64,000 bases of DNA from Georhizobium profundi (GTDB lineage: Bacteria > Pseudomonadota > Alphaproteobacteria > Rhizobiales > Rhizobiaceae). Positions 33,316 through 41,521 of this stretch are shown one piece after another. Position 1 is the stretch's first letter; every line of letters begins with the position of its first letter. Below the pieces are notes generated by a model, which ran no database searches, was not told the DNA's origin, and saw only the letters and a program-made list of their open reading frames with translations. A program made the translations under genes and the position numbers. The DNA is taken from assembly GCF_003952725.1 (NCBI RefSeq), contig NZ_CP032509.1, forward strand, positions 2,070,001 through 2,134,000, written 5' to 3'.

Positions 33316-33674
33316 CACGCGGCCTCCCGTTCGGATATCCGCGTGACCGGATGGCGCTCCATCACCTTGGCCAGGACAGTAACGCCGGTCGCGTCGGTGG
33401 GCACGAATATCCGGAGCCCGCAGCAGATGATCTCGTGGAAGAGGCCGTGGGACCAAAAACGATCGCGCATTGTGGCGAGGAACTCCGATAGCCGCTCCAA
33501 GAGCGCCTGATCGTTCTGCGACAGATCGGCCTTCCATGCGTCCTGGCCCGTCGCGAGCGCAGGGGAGGAGAATATGGTTTGGATGGGACGGGCATTCGTC
33601 GGCGAGAGCGTGAGCTTGGTGAAGGCTATGTCGCGCGATGGGGAAAAGACGATCTTCCTGATTATGCTGGACAT
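33315..33674 (-). CDS. Conserved hypothetical protein of the toprim/ArdC gene set
   Basis: 119 residues from ATG 33674, set by the structured leader immediately upstream. The C-terminal part (LSEFLATMRDRFWSHGLFHE, then IFVPTDATGVTVLAKVMERH) is compact and looks folded. Such small genes are commonly found directly before toprim genes on rhizobial mobile elements. No function known. Overlaps the toprim gene by ATGA. Confidence 0.65.
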   Translation of the reverse strand: MSSIIRKIVFSPSRDIAFTKLTLSPTNARPIQTIFSSPALATGQDAWKADLSQNDQALLERLSEFLATMRDRFWSHGLFHEIICCGLRIFVPTDATGVTVLAKVMERHPVTRISEREAA

Positions 33675-33685
33675 CACTGGTCTCC

Positions 33686-33730
33686 GCGACGGGCGGCCGA
33701 GAGCCTCTCTCTCGACCTCCAACCCGTCGC
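33686..33730 (-). ncRNA. Structured 5' leader RNA, copy 1 (radC-motif-like)
   Basis: Read leftwards, an outer 8-bp stem (GCGACGGG at 33730-33723 with CCCGTCGC at 33693-33686) encloses an 8-bp hairpin (GTCGAGAG 33716-33709 with CTCTCGGC 33703-33696, 5-nt loop). The outer stem's 3' strand runs directly into GGAGA, the ribosome binding site of the next gene. The same structure with compensatory changes precedes ardC. It resembles the radC RNA motif known upstream of antirestriction genes, by memory only. Confidence 0.6.
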
Positions 33731-33829
33731 AAAAATCAGCGCAGCCCGCTTTCTCTTCGCAACCGACGAGCCGGAAGGTTTAAAGCCAGAGAGACGGGAC
33801 TACGCCGATGTTGAAGCGAGAGTGAGAGG

Positions 33830-34798
33830 TCAGGCCGCCTGACGTGCGGCCTTGGGTTCAGTGGCAATTGCCTGACCCGGTTCGACGGCGTTCGGTGCAA
33901 AGGACAGCAACCAGTCCGCAGCCTTGCTCGCCTGGCTTGCTGCACGGACGATGGCGCGATTGTTCTCACGTAGGACCTCAGCCCAGGAACCGATGTAGTC
34001 TGCGTGACGGACGGTCGGGACAATGCCGAGGGCTGCGCAGCAGAAGGCCGAGGTGATCTCGGCGACCAGCTCCTCAAACGCGTATTTCTTGGAGCCGAAC
34101 GATCCAGTGAGGTCACGTCCCAGCCGATGCGCCGCGCCGCTGGCATGGGCGCATTCATGCAGCGCCGTGCGATGCCAGTTGATTGGCTCGAAGAAGGCCT
34201 GGGGCGGCGGAACCATCACATGGTCGGAGTCCGGGGCGTAGTAGGCCCGGTTGCCGCCGATGCGAAAGTCGATTCCGCTTGCTCGGATCAGCGCCTCGAC
34301 CGTGGGCTCGATCAGCCCGAGTTCGGGCGCCGGCCCGGCGGCTGCGAGGTCCTCGGGCAGGCCGTCGCACTGCGCGACGTTGAAGACCGTGAAGCGCTTC
34401 AGGAATGGGATCGACTGCGTTTCGTCGCCTGTCTCTCGGGCACGCCGGCGTTCATCGCCCGGCACGAATTGGTCGGCATAGACGACGGTGGTGCCGCGCT
34501 CGCCCTTCCGGACATTTCCACCCAGCGACAAGGCCTGGCGGAATGTGAGCCAACCTTGGCTCGGAAAACCATTGGAGATCACCGCTCCCCAGAGGATCAG
34601 CACATTGACGCCCGAATAACCGCGTCTGGTTGCGGCGTTGGTTGGCATGGCCAGCGGGGCCTTGGCTGCGGCGGTCCCCCATGGCTGGACCCAGGGCAAC
34701 CGCCTCGCGTCCAGTTCGGCAAGGATTTTGCCGGTGATTTCGTCATACAGGTTCGTCCGATTGGTGTTCGGCCGGTCGCGTGGATCAAGTTTCGACAT
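33830..34798 (-). CDS. ardC: ArdC-family antirestriction protein
   Basis: 322 residues: an N-terminal ssDNA-binding domain (YDEITGKILAELDARRLPWV, then GYSGVNVLILWG) and a C-terminal zincin-like metallopeptidase domain with HECAH (HExxH) and the downstream Glu in YAFEELVAEI. ArdC of plasmid pSa protects incoming single-stranded DNA against restriction. In this island it probably aids transfer. It has a structured leader (34810-34853) overlapping the ribosome-binding region. Confidence 0.92.
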   Translation of the reverse strand: MSKLDPRDRPNTNRTNLYDEITGKILAELDARRLPWVQPWGTAAAKAPLAMPTNAATRRGYSGVNVLILWGAVISNGFPSQGWLTFRQALSLGGNVRKGERGTTVVYADQFVPGDERRRARETGDETQSIPFLKRFTVFNVAQCDGLPEDLAAAGPAPELGLIEPTVEALIRASGIDFRIGGNRAYYAPDSDHVMVPPPQAFFEPINWHRTALHECAHASGAAHRLGRDLTGSFGSKKYAFEELVAEITSAFCCAALGIVPTVRHADYIGSWAEVLRENNRAIVRAASQASKAADWLLSFAPNAVEPGQAIATEPKAARQAA

Positions 34799-34809
34799 CG
34801 CGGTTCTCC

Positions 34810-34853
34810 GCGACGGGCGCCGGGAGCCTTTCTCCCAGCCCTCAACCCGTCAC
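34810..34853 (-). ncRNA. Structured 5' leader RNA, copy 2 (radC-motif-like), upstream of ardC
   Basis: Outer stem GTGACGGG (34853-34846) with CCCGTCGC (34817-34810); inner hairpin GCTGGGAG (34839-34832) with CTCCCGGC (34826-34819), 5-nt loop. Compared with copy 1, one inner pair changes A-U to G-C and others swap between C-G and U-G, so pairing is kept while sequence changes. GGAGA follows at once, then the ATG at 34798. Confidence 0.62.
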
Positions 34854-34938
34854 GAAACACCCGGCCTACTTTCACTCTAGGGAGCGGCGGCTTCACCAGT
34901 GTTGGGCGACGATGACAACGCTCCATAAAAAGCGCGCG

Positions 34939-36186
34939 CTATAGCGCCAGCGCCCGTTTGAGATCGTCATGATCGAAGGCGCTGGCCATCCGGGCTATTT
35001 CGGCCGGACGTGCGCCGACCGTCCTGGCCGTGTCGCGCCAAGTCGCGGTTACCGTTGCGACATCTTTGATGATTGCGCGGGCCTGAGCGAGCGTGAGCGC
35101 GAAGTACTCTGATGCCTTCTCTAAAAGATCGAGCGAGCAGGTACCCTCGTCGAGATCGATGTTTGTCGTAAGGACGCGCGCCTTGAGGTCTGCGGGCACC
35201 GGATTAAGGTCGTAAGCGGGCGAGAGCGACCATCCAGCCTTGCCGAGCCAAAGAAATCCATGGTTGCGCAGATGATCGTCGACATTAGAGATCAGGACGT
35301 TGAAGACGACGCGCCGATAGAGCGCGTGAGCGTCGGTCTTACCCTTAGCGCCATGCCTGGCGAGCGCATCGACGATCTCCGGATAGCTGCCCCGATCGCC
35401 ATCCTTGGCGCCCATCATTGCCATGGCTGAAAGAAAGGGGATGCGGACCGGGCCATCCCGGTCGAATCGTCTTGAAAGCATCACCGACTTGCCGGCGATT
35501 TCGACCAGTTGGTGTTGTGGTGTGACTATGCTGGCTTGTCCAGCCAGTCGCAGCGCGATCTCCTCCCAGGTTTCAATGCTATATTCGTCCGTCTCTTTCG
35601 GAAACTTGGCGATGGAGAGATGGTCATGGTGATCGATGATCGACGCTTTCGGTCGCGCGCCCCCGAGAGACGAACCAGGTGCGAAGATGAGTTGAAGATC
35701 TTCGTCTGTTTCCTCGTCTCGCAGGATACGCTCGGTGATCTGAAGCAAACGGCCAAGTTCCATCATCGCCGGCACGCCGTCCCTGATCGGCGCCTGGAAG
35801 GTCTCATCGCCAACCCGTCGAAACCGGAGGGCGCCGAGTCGGGTCTGATCTGCAACTCCGAGCAAGTAGTCGCTTTCCGCGAGCGTGCGAATGGCGCGGC
35901 TCTCATGATCGGCGAGGCGACGCTCGGCGCGCTGCATGAGGCGCCGGCCCCAGGTGTCCGGCGCCGAGTCGCCTATCGAACCAAAGGTCGCGAGGCCAGC
36001 AGGCGGAGCAAAGGCCCCGCGCGTCAGCGCAAGCGCCGGCTCCAGCGAAAAGCGATCGGGATCCTCCAGCCATGCGCGGTCGTACTCAAAGAGAATGGTC
36101 TCCGTTCCGCGGACACGATTGCTCCTGGCCAATCCAATTGAGCGTGTGCGGCCGTGCAGATCGATGTGAACTTCGAAGTCAGTCAT
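34939..36186 (-). CDS. hipA: HipA-family serine/threonine kinase toxin
   Basis: 415 residues from ATG 36186, which overlaps the hipB-like gene by 8 bp; upstream codons of the frame belong to hipB. Features include the HipA N-terminal subdomain (RGAFAPPAGLATFGSIGDSA), the Gly/Ser loop SSLGGARPKASI, the lysine in SIAKFPKETD, and the catalytic motif NVLISNVDDHLRNHGF. HipA kinases phosphorylate glutamyl-tRNA synthetase or other targets and cause persistence. Here it is likely an island-stabilising toxin-antitoxin pair. Confidence 0.9.
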   Translation of the reverse strand: MTDFEVHIDLHGRTRSIGLARSNRVRGTETILFEYDRAWLEDPDRFSLEPALALTRGAFAPPAGLATFGSIGDSAPDTWGRRLMQRAERRLADHESRAIRTLAESDYLLGVADQTRLGALRFRRVGDETFQAPIRDGVPAMMELGRLLQITERILRDEETDEDLQLIFAPGSSLGGARPKASIIDHHDHLSIAKFPKETDEYSIETWEEIALRLAGQASIVTPQHQLVEIAGKSVMLSRRFDRDGPVRIPFLSAMAMMGAKDGDRGSYPEIVDALARHGAKGKTDAHALYRRVVFNVLISNVDDHLRNHGFLWLGKAGWSLSPAYDLNPVPADLKARVLTTNIDLDEGTCSLDLLEKASEYFALTLAQARAIIKDVATVTATWRDTARTVGARPAEIARMASAFDHDDLKRALAL

Positions 36187-36514
36187 CCGAAGACGATCCG
36201 GTTGGCCGCTTGATATGAACATGCTTGGGCAGGTCGGCACTGGCCAGCACCTGTCCGACACTGTCGTTGCTGATGTCGGCGACCCGGCCTAGCTCTTCAA
36301 GCAAGCCAAGGGCTTGAAGGACGCCTGCATAGATGCCGATGCTGACACTGGTGTCTCCAGCTTCGATCTTTTGCAGGGTTGAGCGGGAGGTAAAGGCACG
36401 CTCCGCCACTACCGCCATCGGCAGTTTGCGGCGGCGGCGGGCATCTCGGATATCCGCCCCGAGTTTGCGCAGAACGCGGCGCACAGCCGCTGGAGGAGTA
36501 TGGGGAGTGGGCAT
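36179..36514 (-). CDS. hipB: HipB-like XRE antitoxin
   Basis: 111 residues from ATG 36514. HTH at about 12-70 (RRVLRKLGADIRDARRRRKL, MAVVAERAFTSRSTLQKIEAG). The C-terminal tail (KHVHIKRPTGSSSDD) is polar and may contact the kinase. It overlaps hipA by 8 bp. Typical type II antitoxin that also represses its own operon. Confidence 0.85.
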   Translation of the reverse strand: MPTPHTPPAAVRRVLRKLGADIRDARRRRKLPMAVVAERAFTSRSTLQKIEAGDTSVSIGIYAGVLQALGLLEELGRVADISNDSVGQVLASADLPKHVHIKRPTGSSSDD

Positions 36515-36665
36515 TGTCACCTTCGCACTACAGATCCGGAAAATATGTAGCACGAAGATTACATTTTATCCAGAGTCGGTCACGGTCTCTCCGAGACGAT
36601 CTGTGATGGCACCACGCAGTTTCACGTCGCGCTTAAGACACGTACACCGAAGCTGCATCGCAATT

Positions 36666-38000
36666 TCAACTCGGCAAATTGTTGGTCACGACCAGATCCG
36701 TGTCGAGAAGGCGCGCCATACTGGCCAGGCGCGCCTTGCGATCCAACGCATAGGTCATCCGCCTGAACTGAACGCCGTTCAGCAGGCCTTGAATGTACCC
36801 TGCAACTGTGTCGGCGGCCGTGATCAGTGCTGTGTCAACGTTGTGGATGTAACGGCTTGTAATGGTCCCTTGTGCGTGACCAAGCAGCGCCGCCACAGTG
36901 GACTCGGTAAATCCGAGATCGTTGGCGATGCTCGCAAAGCTGTGCCGAAGCACATGCGGGGTGATATCGGCCAATGGGGAGTCACCAAGGATCTTATTCC
37001 AGTGCTTCGGAAAACCAATAAGCGGTTTGCCAGCGATGGTGCCCTCGAAGACCGGACCAGCGAGGGCGTCCGAGCCCCGCTGCTCCAACAGGTCGACAAC
37101 GGGTAGTCCGACTGGCCGCACCGAGGCGCCTTCCTTGCTGTCCCGGAGCCGAAGACAGCTGTTCTCGGTGTCCACCTCGCGCCAGTCGAGGTCGATGATT
37201 TCACCTCGTCGGCAGCCGGTTAAGGCGATCGCACGGGCAATCGCGGCGGCGGTCGCAAGCTGATCATCAGCGGACGCCTTCCGGAGCAACTGACCAAGAA
37301 TCCGGTATTCCGCTTCGGATAGACGGCGACTACGCTTCTGATAGGCGGCTTTTCTGATCCCGTGTGCGGGATTGATCTCAATAATTCCGTTCTCGCGCGC
37401 GTATGTCAGAAGGGCTCCGAGAAATCCAACCGTCCGCGTACCGGTGCCGATGCCTCCCCGGACGATTGCTCGGCCGCGCTGACATGTCTTCTGATTTGCT
37501 CTTGTTTTCCCTGACGCGACATCACGCATGAAGCGCGTAATGTCGGCAGGGGTGAGGTCCTTCACGCGGCGTGTCCCTAGCAACGGTATAATGTGCCGTC
37601 TGATCCGCCCCTCGTCAGTGTAGATCGTTGACGCTTTTTTGGGTCGTCGCCCTTTGCCAAGGATCAAGCCAGCCTTCGCGTCATCGATGTAAAGCGTGCA
37701 CAGTTCCTTGACGGTGATTGCTTTGTGATCGAGCTGCTTCTCCTCGGCGGGGTTGGCTCCGTCCGCTATGCGGCCAAGGAGAACACGCGCTTCCTTGCGC
37801 GCCGTTTCCGGCGTCCAAACGCCATGCGGACCTATTGTGAACCGGCGGGTGCGGCCCTTCGCTCGATATTGGAGGACATAACTGCGCTTGCCTGTCGCGA
37901 ACACGCGCAGTCCGAAACCGGACAAATCATCATCCCAGACAATGTAGTCGTTCGCCCTGATTTCGAGTTGGTCGACTGTGCGCTTATTGAGTTTCGGCAT
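36666..38000 (-). CDS. int: Tyrosine-type integrase (P4-like) of the genomic island
   Basis: 444 residues from ATG 38000 (MPKLNKRTVDQLE, the usual start of this group); the frame continues to 38042. The N-terminal DUF4102-like DNA-arm domain (DYIVWDDDLSGFGLRVFATG) is followed by a core-binding domain at about 110-210. The catalytic residues are Arg in LTGCRRGEI, His-x-x-Arg in HVLRHSFAS, His in LLGHAQ and Tyr in SRYIHN. It catalyses site-specific integration into and excision from a tRNA 3' end. The gene starts 190 bp from a tRNA-Arg 3' half, as expected for this family. Confidence 0.93.
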   Translation of the reverse strand: MPKLNKRTVDQLEIRANDYIVWDDDLSGFGLRVFATGKRSYVLQYRAKGRTRRFTIGPHGVWTPETARKEARVLLGRIADGANPAEEKQLDHKAITVKELCTLYIDDAKAGLILGKGRRPKKASTIYTDEGRIRRHIIPLLGTRRVKDLTPADITRFMRDVASGKTRANQKTCQRGRAIVRGGIGTGTRTVGFLGALLTYARENGIIEINPAHGIRKAAYQKRSRRLSEAEYRILGQLLRKASADDQLATAAAIARAIALTGCRRGEIIDLDWREVDTENSCLRLRDSKEGASVRPVGLPVVDLLEQRGSDALAGPVFEGTIAGKPLIGFPKHWNKILGDSPLADITPHVLRHSFASIANDLGFTESTVAALLGHAQGTITSRYIHNVDTALITAADTVAGYIQGLLNGVQFRRMTYALDRKARLASMARLLDTDLVVTNNLPS

Positions 38001-38190
38001 CTCGAACATCCCCAGGTTTGACGCCACGCAGGCGTTTTTCACGGAAGCACCACGGAAGCAGTCAAGAGGAAACTTTGACGAATTATTGGATACGCGCTTC
38101 GGCTAGGCAAGCAAGAAAATTCAATCTACGTAGTAGGTTATCGGGCTTTCTTCGTAAAAAAGAAACGCTGGCAAAAACCTTCCGGACACG

Positions 38191-38235
38191 CTCCGAAGGC
38201 AGAGGTCACAAGTTCGAATCTTGTCGGGTGCACCA
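38191..38235 (+). other. Island attachment site: displaced 3' half of tRNA-Arg(CCG)
   Basis: The sequence begins at an anticodon loop CTCCGAA (anticodon CCG). It continues with the 3' anticodon strand GGCAG, a T-arm ACAAG-TTCGAAT-CTTGT, the acceptor strand CGGGTGC, discriminator A and CCA. No 5' half (GCACCCG...) precedes it, so it is not a working tRNA. It is the att core left where the element joined the chromosome. The intact gene should lie at the other island end, outside the window. Confidence 0.8.
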
Positions 38236-38365
38236 ATCGTTCCCAAAACCGTGATGCTGTCGCTACTTCAGTGGTTCGCGCTGGTTTGCGACATCGGCGC
38301 AACGTATTTGGCGTTCGCAAGTTCTCCACGGCAGACCTTCGCCCCTGTCGCTTCTGGAGACGACG

Positions 38366-38800
38366 ATGACCGATCGAACGCTTGAGCAGATTTCAAAGAC
38401 GATGCGCGACATCGATTTCACGATGTTGTTCACGCGCACGGAGAATGGTGCGCTGGCCGGGCGGCCGATGAGCAACAACCGGGATGTGGAATTCCAAGGT
38501 GACAGCTATTTCTTCACCTATGATTCGACACGAACCGTTTCGGATATCGAAAGTGACCCCAAGGTCTCCATGTCGCTTCAAGGGTCCGCAGGGTGGCTTG
38601 GCAAGCCGCCGATTTTCATCGCGATCGAGGGGACAGCCGAACTCATCCGCGACAAGAACGCCTTCGAGGAGCATTGGACGAAAGATCTGGAGCGCTGGTT
38701 CGAGAAAGGCGTCGATACGCCGGGCATGGTCCTGATCAAGGTGCACGCCGATCGTATTCATTACTGGGACGGTGAGGAAGAAGGCGACATCATCGTCTGA
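38366..38800 (+). CDS. Pyridoxamine 5'-phosphate oxidase-like FMN-binding protein (general stress protein 26 type)
   Basis: 144 residues of the split-barrel flavin-binding fold: an N-terminal helix (TLEQISKTMRDIDFTMLFT), GALAGRPMS, the strand SYFFTYDSTRTV, and IAIEGTAELI. Members bind FMN or F420 and are often stress induced. The exact reaction is unknown. It is the first core-chromosome gene after the island junction and converges with the otn operon. Confidence 0.87.
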   Translation: MTDRTLEQISKTMRDIDFTMLFTRTENGALAGRPMSNNRDVEFQGDSYFFTYDSTRTVSDIESDPKVSMSLQGSAGWLGKPPIFIAIEGTAELIRDKNAFEEHWTKDLERWFEKGVDTPGMVLIKVHADRIHYWDGEEEGDIIV

Positions 38801-38837
38801 GGCGTGCAGCGCGCGATCCGAACGCGCTGGCGGCGCC

Positions 38838-39602
38838 TCAAAACGCCTTCAGCCACCCCAGACCGTCCTCTGTCCGCCCGCAAGGCTTGTATTCCGCGCC
38901 GAACGGGCGGTCGTAACCGGCGTCGGCAAGCGCCTTCAACAACCAGGAAAAATCGATCTCGCCGTGGTCGGGCTCGGTGCGGTCGGGAACGGCGGCAAAC
39001 TGGATGTGGCCGATTTTGGGTAGGTGATGCGTCAGCCGCGTCAGGAGATCGCCGCCCACGATCTGCATGTGGTAGCAATCGGCCATGATGCGGAGATTGG
39101 GCGCGCCGACGCGGTCGATGATCCTCGCAGCGTGCGCTATGTCCGTCAGAAAATAGCCGGGCACGTCGCGTGCGTTGAGCGGCTCGATGAGAATGCCGAT
39201 GCCATGGGCGTCAGCCGCCGTGCAGGCATAGGCGAGGTTGTCGGCGAAAGTACGCTCGGCGGTCTCGCCTTCTGCGCGCCCGGCCATGACATGGACGTTC
39301 TGTGCTCCGATTGCCCGCGCGTACGCGATCGCTTCGTCGATGGCAGCGCGCGCAGCGGTCTCGCGGCCGGGCAATGCGGCGAGGCCGAATTCGCCCTTGT
39401 CCAGATCGCCGCGCACCGTATTCAGCCCGAGGACGGGGAGCCCAGTTTCGTTGAGAGCCGCGCGCAGGTCTGCGGCAGGCGTCGCATAGGGCCAGTGCAG
39501 TTCAACGGCTTTAAAACCCGCACGGCTTGCCGCGCGCACCGCATCCGGCAATGCGTATTCGGTGAAGAGGAAGCCGAGATTGGCGGAAAAGGCGATGGGC
39601 AT
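38838..39602 (-). CDS. otnI: 2-oxo-tetronate isomerase, hydroxypyruvate-isomerase-like TIM barrel
   Basis: 254 residues from ATG 39602. AP endonuclease 2-like TIM barrel (FSANLGFLFTEYALPDAV, then KAVELHWPY, ILIEPLNARDVPGYFL, ADCYHMQ, GEIDFSWLL). The Glu, Asp, His and Glu ligands for the divalent metal are in place. In the pathway defined for DUF1537 kinases, OtnI converts 2-oxo-tetronate to 3-oxo-tetronate. It is the last gene of the left-reading denD-ltnD-otnK-otnC-otnI set, which fixes the assignment. Confidence 0.88.
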   Translation of the reverse strand: MPIAFSANLGFLFTEYALPDAVRAASRAGFKAVELHWPYATPAADLRAALNETGLPVLGLNTVRGDLDKGEFGLAALPGRETAARAAIDEAIAYARAIGAQNVHVMAGRAEGETAERTFADNLAYACTAADAHGIGILIEPLNARDVPGYFLTDIAHAARIIDRVGAPNLRIMADCYHMQIVGGDLLTRLTHHLPKIGHIQFAAVPDRTEPDHGEIDFSWLLKALADAGYDRPFGAEYKPCGRTEDGLGWLKAF

Positions 39603-39612
39603 CGTGCAGCCC

Positions 39613-40266
39613 TCAATCCCACTCGACGTCGAACGTGTCGACGATGTCGCGAATTTCACTGTCGTTGAGCAGGCGCGGGTTCATGCCACGCGTCAGCAGC
39701 GCCAGGCGGGCGGTCTCCTCCAGCTCTTCCATCGCGTAGACGGCGGCCTCGAGGTCCTTGGCGGCGACGACCGGGCCATGATTGGCGAGCAGCACGGCGC
39801 TGCGCTTGCCGGCGAGGCCGCGGATCGCCGCGCCCATGGCGGCGTCGCCGGGACGGAAATAGGGAAGTAGTCTCACCTTGCCGAGCCGCATGATCGAATA
39901 GGGCGTCAACGGCGGCAGCACGTTGTCCGGGTCCGTCTCCGGCAGCATGGAAAGCGCGACCGAGTGGCTTGAATGGAGATGCACGACCGCGCCGGTCTTT
40001 GCGCCGCGCGTTTCATAGAAGGCAATGTGCAGCGCCATTTCCTTTGTGGGTTGATCGCCGGAAACGAGCGTTCCGGACGCGTCGAAGTGAGAAAGCCGCG
40101 CCGGATCGAGCCGCCCCATGGAGCTGCCGGTCGGTGTCACCAGCAAGCCACCGTCGGCGAGCCGCATGGAGATGTTGCCCGATGCGCCGCCGGTCAAGCC
40201 GCGTTCGAAAAGCGATCGCGCCAGCGTGCAGACGAGTTCGCGCGCTTTCACCTCCTCGCTGCTCAT
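39613..40266 (-). CDS. otnC: 3-oxo-tetronate 4-phosphate decarboxylase (class II aldolase/adducin family)
   Basis: 217 residues. Class II aldolase fold: GNISMRLADGGLLVTPTGSS, HLHSSHSVALS with the metal-binding His pair, and LANHGPVVAAKDLEAAVYAM with the third His. It decarboxylates 3-oxo-tetronate 4-phosphate to dihydroxyacetone phosphate and CO2. It overlaps the kinase gene by 4 bp and precedes otnI by 10 bp. Confidence 0.9.
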   Translation of the reverse strand: MSSEEVKARELVCTLARSLFERGLTGGASGNISMRLADGGLLVTPTGSSMGRLDPARLSHFDASGTLVSGDQPTKEMALHIAFYETRGAKTGAVVHLHSSHSVALSMLPETDPDNVLPPLTPYSIMRLGKVRLLPYFRPGDAAMGAAIRGLAGKRSAVLLANHGPVVAAKDLEAAVYAMEELEETARLALLTRGMNPRLLNDSEIRDIVDTFDVEWD

Positions 40267-41519
40267 GTTTGTGCCCCCAACGCCGTAACCGCTTTGTCAA
40301 AGAAGTTGTCCGCACCGAAATTGCCGGATTTCAGCGCCACCGCAAGCGGCTTTCCGGTGACGCGCATGGCCGGAACGCCGGGGTCGATCTCTGGGCCGAT
40401 CTGCAGCGCTTCGATGCCGAGCCCACGCACCACCGCGCCCGAGGTCTCGCCGCCGGCTGACACGATGCGGGTGAAGCCCGTTGCGGCGAGTGCACCGGCC
40501 AGATCGGAAAAAAGCGTCTCGATCGCATGGGCCAGCGGCTCGGTGCCATAGCGTGATTGAGCGGCTTTCACGGTTGCGGGATCGGCGGACGAATAGACCA
40601 GCGGTACGGCATCGCGATGCTTTTCGACGAAGTGCACCAATGCGTCGACATCGACGCTGCTATCCATGACCGCGTCGGCGGTCACCTCGAAGGACAGGTG
40701 CGCCTGCCGGTATCGCTCGACCTGGCGTCGCGTGGCGTTGGAACAGGAGCCAGAGAGCACGACTGCCGGACCGTCGACGCCTTCCCATGCCTCTCGTGCA
40801 TCCGCCAGAAGACCGCGTTGGCGGAAATTGCCGGGCAGTCCGGTCGCGATACCGGAGCCTCCGGTCAGAAGTGGGATATTGTGCGCCGCCGCACCGATGG
40901 CTGTGAGGTCGTCGTCGGTCAGCGCGTCGACGACGATCAGGCGATGGCCGGCTTGGTCTTCACGGGTAAGGGCCGCGGCGATCGTTTCCGCGCCTCCCGC
41001 AACTTGCCCATAGGCCACATGGCCGACGCTGCCCTTGACCTGCAGGCCGAGCCAACGGCGGATATCGGGATCGGTCATCGGTGTCAGTGGATGGTTTTCC
41101 ATGCCGGATTCGCTCAGCAGTCGGTCCTGCACGAACAGGTGTCCCTGATAGAGCGTGCGTCCGGCACCGGGGAAGGCCGGGCAGACGATGACCTTGCGGG
41201 CGCCCAGCCGATCGGCCAGCGCCTCGGCGACCGGACCGATATTGCCCTCAGGTGTCGAATCGAATGTCGAGCAGTATTTGAACAGAAACTGCGTGCAGCC
41301 CTGCCGCTGAAGCCATTCCAGTGCTTGCAGGGATTCTTCGATGGCCTCCTCGACCGGGATGCTGCGCGTCTTAAGCGCGACGACGCCGGCTTCGACGTCC
41401 GCTCCGGCATCGGCCTGCGGCAGTCCGCAATATTGCGTCGTGCGCATGCCGTTCTTGACGAGCGTGTTGGCGAGGTCGGAAGAGCCGGTGAAATCGTCGC
41501 CGATGCAGCCGAGCAGCAT
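40263..41519 (-). CDS. otnK: 3-oxo-tetronate kinase (DUF1537 family)
   Basis: 418 residues. DUF1537 kinase: the start GCIGDDFTGSSDLANTLVKNG (substrate domain), KYCSTFDSTPEGNIG, PAFPGAGRTLYQGHLFV, LLTGGSGIATGLP, and a C-terminal nucleotide-binding part with VSAGGETSGAVV. OtnK phosphorylates 3-oxo-tetronate at O4. The neighbouring decarboxylase, isomerase and dehydrogenases support this substrate. A second DUF1537 kinase (oiaK) is 12 kb to the right. Confidence 0.92.
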   Translation of the reverse strand: MLLGCIGDDFTGSSDLANTLVKNGMRTTQYCGLPQADAGADVEAGVVALKTRSIPVEEAIEESLQALEWLQRQGCTQFLFKYCSTFDSTPEGNIGPVAEALADRLGARKVIVCPAFPGAGRTLYQGHLFVQDRLLSESGMENHPLTPMTDPDIRRWLGLQVKGSVGHVAYGQVAGGAETIAAALTREDQAGHRLIVVDALTDDDLTAIGAAAHNIPLLTGGSGIATGLPGNFRQRGLLADAREAWEGVDGPAVVLSGSCSNATRRQVERYRQAHLSFEVTADAVMDSSVDVDALVHFVEKHRDAVPLVYSSADPATVKAAQSRYGTEPLAHAIETLFSDLAGALAATGFTRIVSAGGETSGAVVRGLGIEALQIGPEIDPGVPAMRVTGKPLAVALKSGNFGADNFFDKAVTALGAQT

Positions 41520-41521
41520 GG

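Noticed and set aside
38160..38235. Complete tRNA-Arg gene
   Set aside because: No acceptor 5' strand (GCACCCG), D-arm or anticodon 5' strand is found before the anticodon loop; only the 3' half is present.
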